From Kosakonia oryziphila (GTDB lineage Bacteria > Pseudomonadota > Gammaproteobacteria > Enterobacterales > Enterobacteriaceae), in NCBI RefSeq assembly GCF_900094795.1, contig NZ_FMBC01000011.1, forward strand, positions 1 to 64,000: a DNA stretch of 64,000 bases, in the 5' to 3' direction. Positions 21,008 to 32,587 of this stretch are shown in pieces. The position numbers and the translations under genes were made by a program. How positions within the stretch are numbered: position 1 is the stretch's first letter; each line of letters opens with the position of its first letter. The notes under the pieces are model-generated. The model was not told the origin of the DNA, made no database searches, and saw only the letters and a program-made list of their open reading frames with translations.

Positions 21008-23719
21008 ATGACAGATGTAACCGTAAAAACGCTGGCCGCTGAGATTCAGACCTCCGTGGACCGCCTGGTACAGCAATTTGCTGATGCAGGGATCCGCAAG
21101 TCCGCTGAAGACTCAGTGACGGCACAAGAAAAGCAGACGCTCCTGGCGCACCTGAACCGTGAACACGGTTCGTCGCCGGATAAGCTGACGCTGCAGCGCA
21201 AAACGCGCAGCACATTAAGTATCCAGGGCACCGGTGGTAAAAGTAAATCGGTGCAGATCGAAGTCCGTAAAAAACGCACCTTTGTAAAACGCGATCCACA
21301 AGAGGCTGAACGTCTCGCTGCGGAAGAAGAGGCGACGCGTGAAGCGGAAGAGAAGGCTCGTCGTGAAGCAGAGGAAGCCGCTGAGCGCGAAGCCGAGGAA
21401 AAAGCGAAGCGTGAGGCCGAAAGTCGTCTGAAACGTGAAGCTGAAGAAAAAGCTAAACGCGAACATGCTGAAAATGCAAAACGCGAGGCTGCGGAAAATA
21501 GCAAAGTGAGCAACCAACAATCTGACGAAATGACCAGGGCAGCCCAGACGGAGAAATCCCGTCGCGAAGCTGAAGCGCAAGAACTCAAGCGCAAAGCGGA
21601 AGAAGAGGCTCGCCGTAAACTGGAAGAAAATGCGCGCCGCGTAGCGGAAGAAGCTCGTCGTATGGCGGAACAAAATGAAAATGGCTGGGTAGCCAGCAGC
21701 GATGAAGAAGAGACTACCGGCGATTATCATGTAACCACTTCGCAGCATGCGCGACAGGCGGAAGATGACAACGACCGTGAAGTTGAAGGTGGTCGTGGTC
21801 GTACCCGCACTGCTAAAGCGCCGCGTCCGAAGAAAGGTAACAAGCACGCTGAAAGCAAAGCTGATCGTGAAGAAGCGCGTGCAGCGGTTCGCGGTGGCAA
21901 AGGTGGCCGTCAGCGTAAAGGTTCTGCTTTGCAGCAGGGCTTCCAGAAGCCAGCGCAGGTGGTTAACCGTGACGTGGTAATCGGTGAAACCCTCACCGTT
22001 GGTGAACTGGCGAACAAGATGGCCGTTAAAGGTTCTCAGGTCATCAAAGCCATGATGAAATTGGGTGCGATGGCAACCATCAACCAGGTTATCGACCAGG
22101 AAACTGCGCAGCTCGTTGCTGAAGAAATGGGCCACAAAGTGATCCTGCGTCGTGAAAACGAGCTGGAAGAAGCGGTAATGAGCGACCGTGATACTGGGGC
22201 TGCGGCTGAACCGCGCGCGCCGGTTGTGACCATCATGGGTCACGTTGACCACGGTAAAACCTCTCTGCTGGACTACATCCGTTCGACGAAAGTGGCCTCC
22301 GGCGAAGCGGGCGGCATTACTCAGCACATTGGTGCATACCACGTTGAAACCGACAACGGTATGATCACCTTCCTGGATACCCCCGGCCACGCCGCGTTTA
22401 CTGCAATGCGTGCTCGCGGTGCTCAGGCGACGGACATCGTTGTTCTGGTCGTTGCTGCCGACGACGGCGTCATGCCGCAAACCATCGAAGCTATCCAGCA
22501 TGCGAAAGCAGCGCAGGTGCCGGTGGTGGTTGCAGTGAACAAGATTGATAAACCTGAAGCTGATCCGGATCGCGTTAAAAACGAACTGGCTCAGTACGGT
22601 ATCATCCCGGAAGAGTGGGGTGGAGAAAGCCAGTTCGTACACGTTTCTGCGAAAGCTGGTACAGGTATCGACGACCTGCTGGATGCAATCCTGCTGCAGG
22701 CCGAAGTGCTGGAATTGAAAGCTGTCCGTAAAGGTATGGCGAGCGGTGTCGTTATCGAATCCTTCCTGGATAAAGGTCGTGGTCCGATTGCTTCCGTTCT
22801 GGTTCGTGAAGGTACGCTGCATAAAGGCGATATCGTTCTGTGCGGCTTCGAATACGGCCGTGTGCGTGCGATGCGTGACGAGCTTGGCCGTGAAGTCACT
22901 GAAGCGGGTCCGTCTATTCCGGTGGAAATCCTCGGTCTTTCCGGCGTTCCTGCTGCGGGCGATGAAGCAACCGTGGTGCGTGACGAGAAGAAAGCGCGTG
23001 AAGTTGCGCTGTATCGTCAGGGTAAATTCCGCGAAGTTAAACTGGCGCGTCAGCAGAAATCCAAACTGGAAAACATGTTTGCCAACATGACTGAAGGCGA
23101 AGTTCACGAAGTGAATATCGTACTGAAGGCTGACGTTCAGGGCTCTGTCGAAGCAATCTCCGATTCTCTGCTGAAACTCTCTACTGAAGAAGTGAAAGTG
23201 AAGATCGTGGGTTCCGGTGTCGGTGGTATCACCGAAACCGACGCGACTCTGGCTGCTGCGTCCAACGCTATTCTGGTTGGCTTTAACGTTCGTGCTGATG
23301 CCTCTGCACGTCGCGTTATCGAATCTGAAGGTCTGGATCTGCGTTACTACTCGGTCATCTATAACCTGATCGACGAAGTGAAAGCAGCGATGAGCGGTAT
23401 GCTCTCTCCAGAACTGAAACAGCAGATCATCGGTCTGGCGGAAGTTCGTGATGTGTTCAAATCACCGAAATTCGGCGCGATCGCAGGCTGTATGGTTACT
23501 GAAGGCGTGGTTAAACGTCACAACCCGATCCGCGTCCTGCGCGACAACGTGGTTATCTATGAAGGCGAGCTGGAATCTCTGCGTCGCTTCAAAGATGACG
23601 TGAACGAAGTCCGTAACGGCATGGAATGTGGTATTGGCGTGAAGAACTACAACGATGTGCGCACTGGCGATATGATCGAAGTGTTCGAAATTATCGAAAT
23701 TCAGCGCACAATCGAGTAA
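21008..23719 (+). CDS. infB: Translation initiation factor IF-2
   Basis: GTPase that brings initiator tRNA to the 30S subunit and promotes subunit joining. At 903 aa it is about a dozen residues longer than E. coli IF2 (890). The extra length is in the charged N-terminal coiled coil (about 98-225) built from AERLAAEEE-like repeats such as [11 protein letters not shown]. The G domain begins near 405 with [12 protein letters not shown]3 is [10 protein letters not shown] and G4 is VAVNKIDK. C-terminal domains bind fMet-tRNA. It is in the nusA-infB-rbfA-truB chain, 24 bases after nusA. Confidence 0.98.
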   Translation: MTDVTVKTLAAEIQTSVDRLVQQFADAGIRKSAEDSVTAQEKQTLLAHLNREHGSSPDKLTLQRKTRSTLSIQGTGGKSKSVQIEVRKKRTFVKRDPQEAERLAAEEEATREAEEKARREAEEAAEREAEEKAKREAESRLKREAEEKAKREHAENAKREAAENSKVSNQQSDEMTRAAQTEKSRREAEAQELKRKAEEEARRKLEENARRVAEEARRMAEQNENGWVASSDEEETTGDYHVTTSQHARQAEDDNDREVEGGRGRTRTAKAPRPKKGNKHAESKADREEARAAVRGGKGGRQRKGSALQQGFQKPAQVVNRDVVIGETLTVGELANKMAVKGSQVIKAMMKLGAMATINQVIDQETAQLVAEEMGHKVILRRENELEEAVMSDRDTGAAAEPRAPVVTIMGHVDHGKTSLLDYIRSTKVASGEAGGITQHIGAYHVETDNGMITFLDTPGHAAFTAMRARGAQATDIVVLVVAADDGVMPQTIEAIQHAKAAQVPVVVAVNKIDKPEADPDRVKNELAQYGIIPEEWGGESQFVHVSAKAGTGIDDLLDAILLQAEVLELKAVRKGMASGVVIESFLDKGRGPIASVLVREGTLHKGDIVLCGFEYGRVRAMRDELGREVTEAGPSIPVEILGLSGVPAAGDEATVVRDEKKAREVALYRQGKFREVKLARQQKSKLENMFANMTEGEVHEVNIVLKADVQGSVEAISDSLLKLSTEEVKVKIVGSGVGGITETDATLAAASNAILVGFNVRADASARRVIESEGLDLRYYSVIYNLIDEVKAAMSGMLSPELKQQIIGLAEVRDVFKSPKFGAIAGCMVTEGVVKRHNPIRVLRDNVVIYEGELESLRRFKDDVNEVRNGMECGIGVKNYNDVRTGDMIEVFEIIEIQRTIE
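21506..21508 (+). promoter_or_regulatory. Internal in-frame GTG start for the short form of IF-2
   Basis: The codon GTG (residue 167, in [10 protein letters not shown]) corresponds to the internal start that gives IF2-beta in E. coli. A GAGG sequence lies upstream in GAGGCTGCGG. The short form would lack most of the coiled-coil N-terminus. The position is conserved; use in this organism is inferred. Confidence 0.55.
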
Positions 23720-23849
23720 TCCGCATCGCCTTTCGGGCTGCGGCGTTGGTGGCATGTGCACACCCCAGTTACAGAGTTATCTGTGCTGCTGGGGTATGAA
23801 TTTGTCGTCCTGCTGTAACCCGCAATTCATAGTGGATACAAATATTGTT

Positions 23850-23877
23850 GGCCGGGTAAGCGAAGCGCCACCCGGCA
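23850..23877. repeat. REP-type palindrome after infB
   Basis: GCCGGGTAAGCG AAG CGCCACCCGGC is an imperfect GC-rich palindrome of the enterobacterial REP type in the infB-rbfA gap. It is followed directly by a terminator-like hairpin. Such elements can stabilise upstream mRNA ends. Confidence 0.7.
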
Positions 23878-23884
23878 GAATATC

Positions 23885-23909
23885 AAAAGGGGCTACGGCC
23901 CCTTTTTAG
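23885..23909 (+). terminator. Terminator-like hairpin before rbfA
   Basis: AAAAGGGGC TAC GGCCCCTTTTT: a tight stem with a T run, only 15 bases upstream of the rbfA start. It probably reduces rather than blocks read-through from infB into rbfA-truB. Confidence 0.7.
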
Positions 23910-23923
23910 TCTGGAGAATTATT

Positions 23924-24325
23924 ATGGCGAAAGAATTTGGTCGCCCGCAGCGCGTAGCCCAGGAACTGCAAAAAGAAATTGCGATTATCCTGCAGCGTGA
24001 AATCAAAGATCCGCGACTGGGGATGATGACCACCGTATCCGGTGTTGAAGTTTCCCGCGATCTGGCTTATGCCAAAGTGTTTGTCACCTTCCTTAACGAC
24101 AAAGATGAAGCTTCTGTTAAAGCGGGCATCAAAGCGTTACAGGACGCTTCTGGTTTTATTCGTACCCTGCTGGGTAAAGCGATGCGCCTGCGTATCGTGC
24201 CGGAACTGACCTTCTTCTACGACAATTCGCTGGTGGAAGGGATGCGTATGTCCAACCTGGTGACCAGCGTGGTGAAGCATGATGATGAACGTCGTGTGAA
24301 TCCGGATGACAGCAAGGAGGACTGA
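23924..24325 (+). CDS. rbfA: 30S ribosome-binding factor A
   Basis: A KH-like RNA-binding protein needed for 16S rRNA 5'-end maturation and for growth in the cold. It is 133 aa, as in E. coli. Typical segments are [33 protein letters not shown]-like ([14 protein letters not shown]) and [17 protein letters not shown]. Its TGA overlaps the truB ATG by one base, coupling the two. Confidence 0.97.
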   Translation: MAKEFGRPQRVAQELQKEIAIILQREIKDPRLGMMTTVSGVEVSRDLAYAKVFVTFLNDKDEASVKAGIKALQDASGFIRTLLGKAMRLRIVPELTFFYDNSLVEGMRMSNLVTSVVKHDDERRVNPDDSKED

Positions 24326-25272
24326 TGAGTCGTCCTCGTCGTCGTGGTCGCGACGTGCATGGCGTGTTGCTGCTTGATAAACAGCAAGGCGCATCAAGCA
24401 ATGATGTGCTGCAAAAGGTCAAACGCCTTTACAATGCTAATCGTGCCGGGCATACCGGGGCGCTGGATCCACTGGCGACCGGTATGTTGCCAGTTTGCCT
24501 GGGTGAAGCGACAAAGTTTTCCCAGTATCTGCTGGATTCTGATAAACGCTATCGGGTCATTGCACGGTTGGGCCAGCGAACTGACACTTCTGATGCAGAT
24601 GGGCAAATTGTCGAAGAGCGTCCGGTAACCTTTACTGACGAGCAATTGGCTGCGGCGCTGGAAAGCTTCCGTGGCGATACGCAGCAAGTGCCATCAATGT
24701 ATTCCGCACTGAAGTATCAGGGAAAGAAACTCTACGAGTATGCGCGTCAGGGGCTTGAAGTGCCGCGTGAACCCCGGCCTATTACCGTTTATGAGTTGCT
24801 ATTTATTCGTCATGAAGGTAATGAGCTGGAGCTGGAAATCCACTGTTCTAAAGGGACTTACATCCGCACCATTATTGACGATCTGGGCGAGAAGCTGGGT
24901 TGTGGCGCGCATGTTATCTACCTGCGTCGACTGGCGGTGAGCAAATACCCGGTTGAGCGGATGGTCACCCTGGAACACCTGCATGAGCTGGTGACTCAGG
25001 CTGAGCAACAGAATATTCCAGCGGCGCAGCTACTGGATCCGCTGTTGATGCCGATGGACAGCCCGGCATCCGATTTTCCTGTCGTCAATATTCCTTCTGT
25101 CGTGGCCGCGTATTTTAAAAACGGTCAGCCGGTACGCGCATCTGCCGCGCCAAAAGAGGGGCTGGTACGCGTGACGGAAGGTGATGAAGGTAAATTTATC
25201 GGTATGGGTGAGATGGATGATGATGGTCGCGTGGCGCCGCGTCGTCTGGTTGTTGAGTATCCTGCTGTATAA
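24325..25272 (+). CDS. truB: tRNA pseudouridine-55 synthase
   Basis: Makes pseudouridine 55 in the T-loop of tRNAs and acts as a tRNA folding chaperone. It is 315 aa (E. coli 314). The catalytic Asp48 is in [15 protein letters not shown]; the substrate-binding strand is [22 protein letters not shown]-terminal PUA-like domain covers about 250-315. Translationally coupled to rbfA. Confidence 0.97.
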   Translation: MSRPRRRGRDVHGVLLLDKQQGASSNDVLQKVKRLYNANRAGHTGALDPLATGMLPVCLGEATKFSQYLLDSDKRYRVIARLGQRTDTSDADGQIVEERPVTFTDEQLAAALESFRGDTQQVPSMYSALKYQGKKLYEYARQGLEVPREPRPITVYELLFIRHEGNELELEIHCSKGTYIRTIIDDLGEKLGCGAHVIYLRRLAVSKYPVERMVTLEHLHELVTQAEQQNIPAAQLLDPLLMPMDSPASDFPVVNIPSVVAAYFKNGQPVRASAAPKEGLVRVTEGDEGKFIGMGEMDDDGRVAPRRLVVEYPAV

Positions 25273-25281
25273 CGGCTTACC

Positions 25282-25310
25282 TTGCGAGAACCTGTCACTA
25301 CGAGTAGAAT
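25282..25310 (+). promoter_or_regulatory. Sigma-70 promoter of rpsO
   Basis: TTGCGA at 25282-25287 and TAGAAT at 25305-25310 with a 17-base spacer, about 110 bases before rpsO. This gives the long leader needed for the S15 operator. Confidence 0.65.
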
Positions 25311-25363
25311 ATTGCCGCTTAACGTTGGGCTATGTATTTAACATTGCCCGGCGTTAAACCCTG

Positions 25364-25689
<326 letters not shown>

Positions 25690-25704
25690 TTCTGGCGAGT
25701 TTCA

Positions 25705-25733
25705 AGAAGGGGCCTTTATGGCCCCTTTTTTCA
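25705..25733 (+). terminator. Rho-independent terminator after rpsO
   Basis: AAGGGGCC TTTAT GGCCCCTTTTTT: a strong stem with a six-T run. It partly separates rpsO from pnp. Confidence 0.85.
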
Positions 25734-25930
25734 ACCAGGCGGCAGCAATTGGCAGTAAACTAATGTATTGTTGCCATGTATGTCTTCACTGCAGAGGTTC
25801 GCGCGGCTAATGAGAGGCTTTATCCGCAATGGGGCGGGTTAGGGTTGTCATTAGTCGCGAGGATGCATGAAGATTCGGTTTAATTGTCAGCATGCCTTTG
25901 GTGCGCTGACATTCATTAAGAAAGGACAGA
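25734..25930 (-). ncRNA. Candidate SraG small RNA locus (antisense strand)
   Basis: In E. coli the sRNA SraG is encoded between rpsO and pnp on the opposite strand. The same gap is present here, but I see no decisive minus-strand promoter or terminator, so the call rests on position only. Confidence 0.3.
25801..25859 (+). promoter_or_regulatory. pnp leader stem-loop (RNase III/PNPase autoregulation)
   Basis: GCGCGGCTAATGA (25801-25813) pairs with TCATTAGTCGCG (25848-25859), with one G-U pair, around a large loop. This is the leader hairpin that RNase III cuts in E. coli, after which PNPase degrades the duplex and represses its own translation. It lies 75 bases before the pnp start. Confidence 0.75.
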
Positions 25931-25933
25931 ATT

Positions 25934-28069
25934 TTGCTGAATCCGATCGTTCGTAAATTCCAGTACGGTCAACATACCGTTACGCTGGAAACCGGCATGA
26001 TGGCTCGTCAGGCCACCGCTGCCGTAATGGTAAGCATGGATGACACTGCGGTATTTGTAACCGTTGTTGGCCAGAAAAAAGCGAAACCAGGTCAGGACTT
26101 TTTCCCGTTGACTGTTAACTATCAGGAGCGTACCTACGCTGCTGGTAAAATCCCAGGTGGTTTTTTCCGTCGTGAAGGCCGTCCGAGCGAAGGTGAAACC
26201 CTGATTGCGCGTCTGATTGACCGTCCGGTTCGCCCGCTGTTCCCGGAAGGCTTCGTCAACGAAGTTCAGGTTATTGCGACCGTTGTTTCCGTGAACCCGC
26301 AGGTTAACCCGGATATCGTTTCTATGATTGGTGCTTCTGCAGCCCTGTCTCTGTCCGGTATTCCGTTCAATGGTCCGATCGGCGCCGCTCGCGTGGGCTA
26401 CATCAACGACCAGTACGTGTTGAACCCGACCCAGGAAGAGCTGAAAGCGAGCAAGCTGGATCTGGTTGTTGCCGGTACTGAAGCGGCTGTTCTGATGGTG
26501 GAATCTGAAGCAGAACTGCTGAGCGAAGATCAAATGCTGGGCGCTGTGGTATTTGGCCACGAACAGCAGCAAGTTGTTATCCAGAACATCAACGAGCTGG
26601 TGAAAGAAGCTGGCAAACCGCGTTGGGACTGGCAGCCGGAAGCTGTGAACGAAGCGCTGAACGCGCGCGTTGCTGCTCTGGCAGGATCTCGTCTGAGCGA
26701 TGCATACCGCATCACCGACAAGCAGGAACGTTACACTCAGGTTGATGCAATCAAATCTGAAACTATTGCGGCTCTGACTGCCGAAGACGAAACGCTGGAT
26801 GCTAACGAGCTGGGCGAAATACTGCACGCTATCGAGAAAAATGTTGTGCGTAGCCGCGTACTGGCTGGTGAACCGCGCATCGATGGCCGCGAAAAAGATA
26901 TGATCCGTGGTCTGGACGTTCGTACTGGTGTTCTGCCGCGTACTCATGGCTCTGCACTGTTCACCCGTGGTGAAACTCAGGCGCTGGTAACGGCAACACT
27001 GGGCACTGCACGTGATGCGCAGATCATCGACGAGCTGATGGGCGAGCGTACTGACTCTTTCCTGTTCCACTATAACTTCCCTCCGTACTCCGTAGGGGAA
27101 ACCGGGATGGTCGGTTCGCCGAAGCGTCGTGAAATCGGTCACGGTCGTCTGGCAAAACGCGGCGTGTTGGCCGTGATGCCGGATGCAGACAAATTCCCGT
27201 ACACCGTTCGTGTGGTTTCTGAAATCACCGAATCCAACGGTTCTTCTTCTATGGCTTCCGTGTGCGGCGCTTCTCTGGCGCTGATGGATGCGGGCGTGCC
27301 GGTGAAAGCAGCCGTTGCAGGTATCGCAATGGGTCTGGTGAAAGAAGGCGACAACTTTGTTGTTCTGTCTGACATCCTTGGCGATGAAGATCACCTGGGC
27401 GATATGGACTTTAAAGTAGCGGGTTCCCGCGACGGTATCTCTGCGCTGCAGATGGATATCAAAATTGAGGGTATCACCAAAGAGATCATGCAGGTCGCGC
27501 TGAACCAGGCGAAAGGTGCACGTCTGCATATCCTGGGCGTGATGGAGCAGGCGATCAACGCGCCGCGTGGCGATATCTCTGAGTTCGCACCGCGTATCCA
27601 CACCATCAAGATCAACCCGGACAAAATCAAAGACGTTATCGGTAAAGGCGGTTCTGTTATCCGTGCATTGACCGAAGAAACGGGCACCACTATTGAAATC
27701 GAAGATGACGGTACCGTGAAAATAGCGGCGACCGATGGTGAAAAAGCGAAATTTGCTATTCGCCGTATCGAAGAAATCACCGCCGAGATCGAAGTGGGCC
27801 GTATCTACAATGGTAAAGTGACCCGTATCGTTGACTTTGGCGCGTTTGTTGCCATCGGCGGCGGTAAAGAAGGTCTGGTACATATCTCCCAGATCGCCGA
27901 TAAGCGCGTTGAGAAAGTGACCGATTATCTGCAGATGGGCCAGGAAGTGCCGGTGAAAGTTCTGGAGGTTGATCGCCAGGGCCGTATTCGTCTGAGCATC
28001 AAAGAAGCAACTGAACAAACTCAGCCTGCTGAAGCGTTAGAAGCGCCGCAAGCAGAGCAGGGCGAGTAA
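25934..28069 (+). CDS. pnp: Polynucleotide phosphorylase
   Basis: A phosphorolytic 3'-5' exoribonuclease, part of the RNA degradosome with RNase E. It is 711 aa, as in E. coli. It starts at TTG (25934) after [25 protein letters not shown] matches the family. Two RNase PH domains (about 1-215 and 310-545) flank a helical domain; the catalytic segment is [20 protein letters not shown] (about 553-615, [16 protein letters not shown]) and S1 (about 620-690, [13 protein letters not shown]) domains follow. Confidence 0.98.
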   Translation: MLNPIVRKFQYGQHTVTLETGMMARQATAAVMVSMDDTAVFVTVVGQKKAKPGQDFFPLTVNYQERTYAAGKIPGGFFRREGRPSEGETLIARLIDRPVRPLFPEGFVNEVQVIATVVSVNPQVNPDIVSMIGASAALSLSGIPFNGPIGAARVGYINDQYVLNPTQEELKASKLDLVVAGTEAAVLMVESEAELLSEDQMLGAVVFGHEQQQVVIQNINELVKEAGKPRWDWQPEAVNEALNARVAALAGSRLSDAYRITDKQERYTQVDAIKSETIAALTAEDETLDANELGEILHAIEKNVVRSRVLAGEPRIDGREKDMIRGLDVRTGVLPRTHGSALFTRGETQALVTATLGTARDAQIIDELMGERTDSFLFHYNFPPYSVGETGMVGSPKRREIGHGRLAKRGVLAVMPDADKFPYTVRVVSEITESNGSSSMASVCGASLALMDAGVPVKAAVAGIAMGLVKEGDNFVVLSDILGDEDHLGDMDFKVAGSRDGISALQMDIKIEGITKEIMQVALNQAKGARLHILGVMEQAINAPRGDISEFAPRIHTIKINPDKIKDVIGKGGSVIRALTEETGTTIEIEDDGTVKIAATDGEKAKFAIRRIEEITAEIEVGRIYNGKVTRIVDFGAFVAIGGGKEGLVHISQIADKRVEKVTDYLQMGQEVPVKVLEVDRQGRIRLSIKEATEQTQPAEALEAPQAEQGE

Positions 28070-28179
28070 GGTTGCCTTTGCCCTCCGCCATCAGGTGGAG
28101 GGCTTATTAGCAGGCAGGACGCCATGTTTGCAGCCGGGGGACAGGACGTTCATCCAATTGTTGTCTTCGGGAGTGGGAA

Positions 28180-29064
28180 ATGAAGCCTTTTTTGCGCTGG
28201 TGTTTCGTTGCGACAGCTTTAACGCTGGCAGGATGCAGCAACTCTGCCTGGCGTAAGAGCGAAGTCCTCGCGGTGCCATTGCAACCGACTTTGCAGCAAG
28301 AAGTGATTCTGGCACGCATGGAACAAATTCTTGCCAGTCGGGCTTTAACCGATGACGAACGCGCACAGCTTTTATATGAGCGCGGAGTGTTGTATGATAG
28401 CCTCGGTCTGAGAGCTTTAGCGCGGAATGATTTTTCACAAGCGCTGGCAATTCGACCGGATATGGCCGAAGCATTCAACTACTTAGGCATTTATTTAACG
28501 CAGGCAGGCAATTTTGATGCTGCCTATGAAGCGTTTGATTCTGTACTTGAGCTTGATCCAACTTACAACTACGCGCGCTTGAATCGCGGGATCGCATTGT
28601 ATTACGGCGGTCGCGATAAGTTAGCGCAAGATGATCTGCTGGCGTTTTATCAAGACGATCCTAATGATCCTTTCCGTAGCCTGTGGCTTTACATCGTTGA
28701 GCGAAAGCTTGATGAGAAAAAGGCGAAAGAAGCACTGAAACAGCGCTTCGAGAAATCGGACAAGGGACAATGGGGATGGAATATTGTCGAGTTCTACCTC
28801 GGTGACATTAGCGAAGCAACGCTGATGGATCGCCTGAAGGCAGACGCAACGGATAACACCTCGCTCGCTGAGCATCTCAGTGAAACCAACTTCTATTTAG
28901 GTAAGTATTACCTAAGTCTGGGGGATAAGGACAGCGCCACGGCACTGTTCAAACTAGCGGTTGCCAACAACGTCCATAATTTTGTTGAGCACCGTTACGC
29001 ATTGTTGGAATTAGCGCTCTTGGGCCAGGAGCATGACGACCTGGCAGAATCGGACCAGCAATAG
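28180..29064 (+). CDS. nlpI: Lipoprotein NlpI (TPR adaptor of cell-wall hydrolases)
   Basis: An outer-membrane lipoprotein that, in E. coli, scaffolds peptidoglycan hydrolases and delivers MepS to the Prc protease. It is 294 aa, as in E. coli. The signal peptide ends in the lipobox LTLAGC (Cys19). Tetratricopeptide repeats are visible from about 60, for example [20 protein letters not shown] and [20 protein letters not shown]. It lies about 100 bases before yrbN-deaD. Confidence 0.96.
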   Translation: MKPFLRWCFVATALTLAGCSNSAWRKSEVLAVPLQPTLQQEVILARMEQILASRALTDDERAQLLYERGVLYDSLGLRALARNDFSQALAIRPDMAEAFNYLGIYLTQAGNFDAAYEAFDSVLELDPTYNYARLNRGIALYYGGRDKLAQDDLLAFYQDDPNDPFRSLWLYIVERKLDEKKAKEALKQRFEKSDKGQWGWNIVEFYLGDISEATLMDRLKADATDNTSLAEHLSETNFYLGKYYLSLGDKDSATALFKLAVANNVHNFVEHRYALLELALLGQEHDDLAESDQQ

Positions 29065-29170
29065 CTGACGAACGTATCAGCCCTTAATCTCTTTTGATTG
29101 TCATCATCTTCACGGGTGAGGGCTTTATTGTTCGTTAATTAATCTACTTTGAGCCGGTTCACACTTTTCA

Positions 29171-29251
29171 ATGAAAATTGCTAATCATTTTCACGATGAG
29201 TTATGTAGACTGGCCGCCAATGACATAGAGGCACTTGTACTACATGGCTGA
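29171..29251 (+). CDS. yrbN: YrbN, 26-aa leader peptide overlapping deaD
   Basis: ATG 29171 to TGA 29249-29251 encodes [18 protein letters not shown] followed by IEALVLHG, which matches the small E. coli protein YrbN as I recall it. The last eight bases overlap the deaD start (29244). Translation of yrbN should therefore bring ribosomes onto the deaD start. It is too short for routine gene calling. The function beyond coupling is unknown. Confidence 0.85.
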   Translation: MKIANHFHDELCRLAANDIEALVLHG

Positions 29252-31148
29252 ATTCGAAACCACTTTTGCAGATCTGGGGCTGAAGGCTCCTATCCTTGAA
29301 GCCCTGAACGATCTCGGTTACGAAAAACCATCTCCGATCCAGGCTGAGTGCATTCCGCACCTGCTGTCTGGTCGTGACGTACTGGGCATGGCCCAGACTG
29401 GTAGCGGTAAAACCGCAGCGTTTTCTCTTCCGTTGCTTCACAACATCGATTCGGGCCTGCGTGCACCGCAGATCCTCGTACTTGCTCCGACCCGCGAACT
29501 GGCGGTTCAGGTAGCTGAAGCAATGACCGATTTTTCTAAACATATGCATGGCGTAAACGTGGTCGCTCTGTACGGCGGCCAGCGTTATGACGTGCAATTA
29601 CGCGCCCTGCGCCAGGGGCCGCAAATCGTTGTCGGTACTCCGGGGCGTCTGCTGGATCACCTGAAACGCGGCACGCTGGATCTCTCTAAACTGAGCGGTC
29701 TGGTTCTGGATGAAGCCGACGAAATGCTGCGCATGGGCTTTATCGAAGACGTTGAAACAATTATGGCGCAGATCCCGGAAGGTCATCAGACCGCTCTGTT
29801 CTCTGCAACCATGCCGGAAGCTATCCGTCGCATTACCCGCCGCTTTATGAAAGAGCCGCAGGAAGTGCGTATTCAGTCCAGCGTAACCACTCGCCCGGAC
29901 ATCAGCCAGAGCTACTGGACTGTGTACGGCATGCGCAAAAACGAAGCGCTGGTTCGTTTCCTCGAAGCGGAAGATTTTGATGCGGCGATCATCTTCGTTC
30001 GTACCAAAAACGCGACACTGGAAGTGGCTGAAGCCCTGGAGCACAACGGCTATAACAGCGCCGCGCTGAACGGCGACATGAACCAGGCGCTGCGTGAGCA
30101 GACTCTGGAACGCCTGAAAGATGGTCGTCTTGATATCCTGATCGCCACTGATGTTGCAGCGCGTGGTCTGGATGTTGAGCGTATCAGCCTGGTTGTTAAC
30201 TACGACATTCCGATGGATTCTGAATCCTATGTTCACCGTATCGGCCGTACCGGTCGTGCGGGTCGCGCTGGCCGTGCGCTGCTGTTCGTTGAGAACCGCG
30301 AACGTCGTCTGCTGCGTAACATCGAACGTACAATGAAGCTGACCATTCCGGAAGTCGAGCTGCCGAACGCAGAACTGCTGGGCAAACGCCGTCTGGAAAA
30401 ATTTGCCGCCAAAGTACAGCAGCAGCTGGAAAGCAGCGATTTGGATCAATACCGCGCGCTGCTGGCGAAAATCCAGCCTTCTTCTGAAGAAGAGATGGAC
30501 ATTGAAACGCTGGCTGCTGCACTGCTGAAAATGGCACAGGGCGAACGCCCGCTGATTCTGCCGCCGGATGCGCCGATGCGCCCGCGTCGCGAATTCCGCG
30601 AACGCGATGACCGTTTCGAACGCCGTGGTGATCGTAACGACCGCAGCCCGCGCGGCGAGCGTTACGAGCGTGGTGGTGAAGATCGTCCGCGTCGTGAACG
30701 TCGTGACGTTGGCGAAATGGAACTGTACCGCATTGAAGTGGGTCGTGATGACGGTGTTGAAGTTCGTCATATCGTCGGCGCGATTGCTAATGAAGGCGAT
30801 ATCAGCAGCCGTTACATCGGTAACATTAAGCTGTTTGGTTCGCACTCCACCATTGAGCTGCCGAAGGGTATGCCGGGTGAAGTTCTGCAGCACTTCACGC
30901 GTACGCGTATTCTCAATAAACCGATGAATATGCAATTGCTGGGCGATGCACAACCGCGCGAGCGTAACGAACGTCGCGGTGGCGGTGAGCGCCGTGCTGG
31001 TGTTGGTGGTGAACGTCGTGAAGGCGGTCGTGGCGAAGGCCGTCGTTTCAGCGGTGAGCGTCAGGAAGGCCGTAGTTTTGGCGGCGAACGTCGTGCTCCG
31101 CGCCGCGATCGTGACGAAAGCACCAGCCGTCGCCGCAACGACGCATAA
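29244..31148 (+). CDS. deaD: Cold-shock DEAD-box RNA helicase DeaD/CsdA
   Basis: Unwinds RNA at low temperature, helping 50S assembly and mRNA decay. It is 634 aa (E. coli 629). RecA-like domain 1 has [12 protein letters not shown] (P-loop near 50), LDEADEM and FSATMPE; domain 2 has [14 protein letters not shown] helicase-specific RNA-binding domain follows (about 480-560). The C-terminal tail is Arg/Gly-rich ([19 protein letters not shown]). ATG 29244 is the homologous start, inside the end of yrbN. Confidence 0.98.
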   Translation: MAEFETTFADLGLKAPILEALNDLGYEKPSPIQAECIPHLLSGRDVLGMAQTGSGKTAAFSLPLLHNIDSGLRAPQILVLAPTRELAVQVAEAMTDFSKHMHGVNVVALYGGQRYDVQLRALRQGPQIVVGTPGRLLDHLKRGTLDLSKLSGLVLDEADEMLRMGFIEDVETIMAQIPEGHQTALFSATMPEAIRRITRRFMKEPQEVRIQSSVTTRPDISQSYWTVYGMRKNEALVRFLEAEDFDAAIIFVRTKNATLEVAEALEHNGYNSAALNGDMNQALREQTLERLKDGRLDILIATDVAARGLDVERISLVVNYDIPMDSESYVHRIGRTGRAGRAGRALLFVENRERRLLRNIERTMKLTIPEVELPNAELLGKRRLEKFAAKVQQQLESSDLDQYRALLAKIQPSSEEEMDIETLAAALLKMAQGERPLILPPDAPMRPRREFRERDDRFERRGDRNDRSPRGERYERGGEDRPRRERRDVGEMELYRIEVGRDDGVEVRHIVGAIANEGDISSRYIGNIKLFGSHSTIELPKGMPGEVLQHFTRTRILNKPMNMQLLGDAQPRERNERRGGGERRAGVGGERREGGRGEGRRFSGERQEGRSFGGERRAPRRDRDESTSRRRNDA

Positions 31149-31177
31149 TTTTCCTTACGATCTGTAAAGAAAAAGGT

Positions 31178-31212
31178 ACAGCCCCGGTCAAAACGATCGG
31201 GGCTTTTTTTAT
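31178..31212 (+). terminator. Rho-independent terminator after deaD
   Basis: AGCCCCG GTCAAAACGAT CGGGGCTTTTTTT: a seven-pair stem with a seven-T run. Confidence 0.85.
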
Positions 31213-31216
31213 TCGG

Positions 31217-31240
31217 AGTGTACTCATGTACTGGTACAAT
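31217..31240 (+). promoter_or_regulatory. TrpR operator in the mtr promoter
   Basis: GTGTACTCATGTACTGGTAC contains the GTACT half-sites of the trp operator. In E. coli mtr has an almost identical sequence, through which TrpR represses, while TyrR with Phe or Tyr activates. The corresponding TyrR boxes further upstream were not resolved. Confidence 0.6.
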
Positions 31241-31286
31241 GCGGCAGCCTGAATCCAGGCTTTGAATCCACAGGAGAAGATTTCAG

Positions 31287-32531
31287 ATGTCGACACTGAC
31301 AACCACACAGGCTTCCCCTTCGCTGTTCGGCGGGGTGGTAATTATCGGCGGCACCATCATTGGCGCAGGCATGTTCTCGTTGCCCGTAGTGATGTCCGGC
31401 GCGTGGTTCTGCTGGTCACTGGTGGCATTGCTGTTTACATGGTTCTGTATGCTGCACTCGGGTCTGATGATACTTGAGGCTAACCTTAACTATCGCAGCG
31501 GGGCAAGTTTCGACACCATCACCAAAGATCTACTGGGAAAAGGCTGGAATCTGGTGAATGGCGTCTCGATTGCCTTCGTGCTCTATATTCTGACTTACGC
31601 TTATATTTCGGCGAGCAGCTCCATTCTGCATCATACCTTTGGCGAAATGTCGCTGAATGTGTCGCCGCGTCTGGCGGGATTGTGCTTTGCATTGGGCGTT
31701 GCTTTTATCGTTTGGCTCTCCACGCACGCAGTCAGCCGTATGACGGCGATTGTTCTGGGGGCTAAAGTGATCACTTTTTTCCTCACATTTGGCAGCCTGC
31801 TCGGGCACGTGCAGCCCGCGACGTTATTTAATGTGGCGCAAAGCAACGCATCCTATACCCCCTATTTGTTGATGACGCTGCCGTTTTGCCTTGCCTCATT
31901 TGGCTATCACGGCAACGTCCCAAGCCTGATGAAATACTACGGCAAAGATCCGCGCACCATCACCCGTTGCCTGGTCTACGGCACGCTACTGGCGCTGGGG
32001 CTGTATGTTGTCTGGCTACTGGTGACGATGGGCAATATCCCGCGTCCGGCATTTATTGAGATCGCAGCGAAGGGCGGCAACATTGATGTACTGGTACAGG
32101 CGCTCAGCGGCGTGTTGAACAGCCGTAGTCTGGATCTGCTGTTAGTGATTTTCTCAAACTTTGCGGTTGCCAGCTCATTCCTGGGCGTGACTTTGGGGCT
32201 GTTTGATTATCTGGCGGATCTATTTGGCTTTGATGATTCGCCGACTGGACGTTTCAAAACGGCTTTGCTGACGTTTGTGCCGCCGATTGTCGGTGGTTTA
32301 CTGTGGCCGAATGGTTTTCTGTATGCCATTGGTTATGCGGGGTTGGCGGCAACGATTTGGGCGGCGATTGTTCCTGCGCTGCTGGCGAATGCGTCACGTA
32401 AACGCTTTGGCAGCCCGGCGTTTCGCGTCTGGGGCGGCAAGCCAATGATTATCCTGATTCTGCTGTTTGGCATCGGTAACGCCGTAGTACACTTGCTTTC
32501 CAGTTTTAATCTGCTGCCGGTTTATCAGTAA
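31287..32531 (+). CDS. mtr: High-affinity tryptophan permease
   Basis: An inner-membrane proton symporter for tryptophan and indole, of the aromatic amino acid permease (HAAAP) family. It is 414 aa, as in E. coli, with about eleven helices. It starts [20 protein letters not shown] and has the family signature [18 protein letters not shown]. Preceded by AGGAGAAG and by a TrpR-type operator. Confidence 0.96.
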   Translation: MSTLTTTQASPSLFGGVVIIGGTIIGAGMFSLPVVMSGAWFCWSLVALLFTWFCMLHSGLMILEANLNYRSGASFDTITKDLLGKGWNLVNGVSIAFVLYILTYAYISASSSILHHTFGEMSLNVSPRLAGLCFALGVAFIVWLSTHAVSRMTAIVLGAKVITFFLTFGSLLGHVQPATLFNVAQSNASYTPYLLMTLPFCLASFGYHGNVPSLMKYYGKDPRTITRCLVYGTLLALGLYVVWLLVTMGNIPRPAFIEIAAKGGNIDVLVQALSGVLNSRSLDLLLVIFSNFAVASSFLGVTLGLFDYLADLFGFDDSPTGRFKTALLTFVPPIVGGLLWPNGFLYAIGYAGLAATIWAAIVPALLANASRKRFGSPAFRVWGGKPMIILILLFGIGNAVVHLLSSFNLLPVYQ

Positions 32532-32535
32532 TTTG

Positions 32536-32564
32536 CAAGCCGGGTGGCGCTCACCCGGCCCGTA
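32536..32564. repeat. REP-type palindrome between mtr and yhbW
   Basis: GCCGGGTGGCGCTCACCCGGC is a GC-rich palindrome of the REP class located between the convergent genes mtr and yhbW. Confidence 0.65.
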
Positions 32565-32587
32565 AACCCATCCGGTACAGACAAAAG

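Noticed and set aside
21215-23107. A 630-codon open frame antisense to infB
   Set aside because: Shadow of the strongly codon-biased infB gene; no family motif and Phe-rich repeats are the mirror of the Glu/Lys/Arg coiled coil.
25916-28018. A 700-codon open frame antisense to pnp
   Set aside because: It mirrors pnp almost exactly, has no ribosome site, and its composition (many His, Phe, Thr, Asn) is the signature of a reverse-strand shadow of a highly biased gene.
29598-30953. A 451-codon open frame antisense to deaD
   Set aside because: Shadow of the codon-biased deaD gene with no motif.
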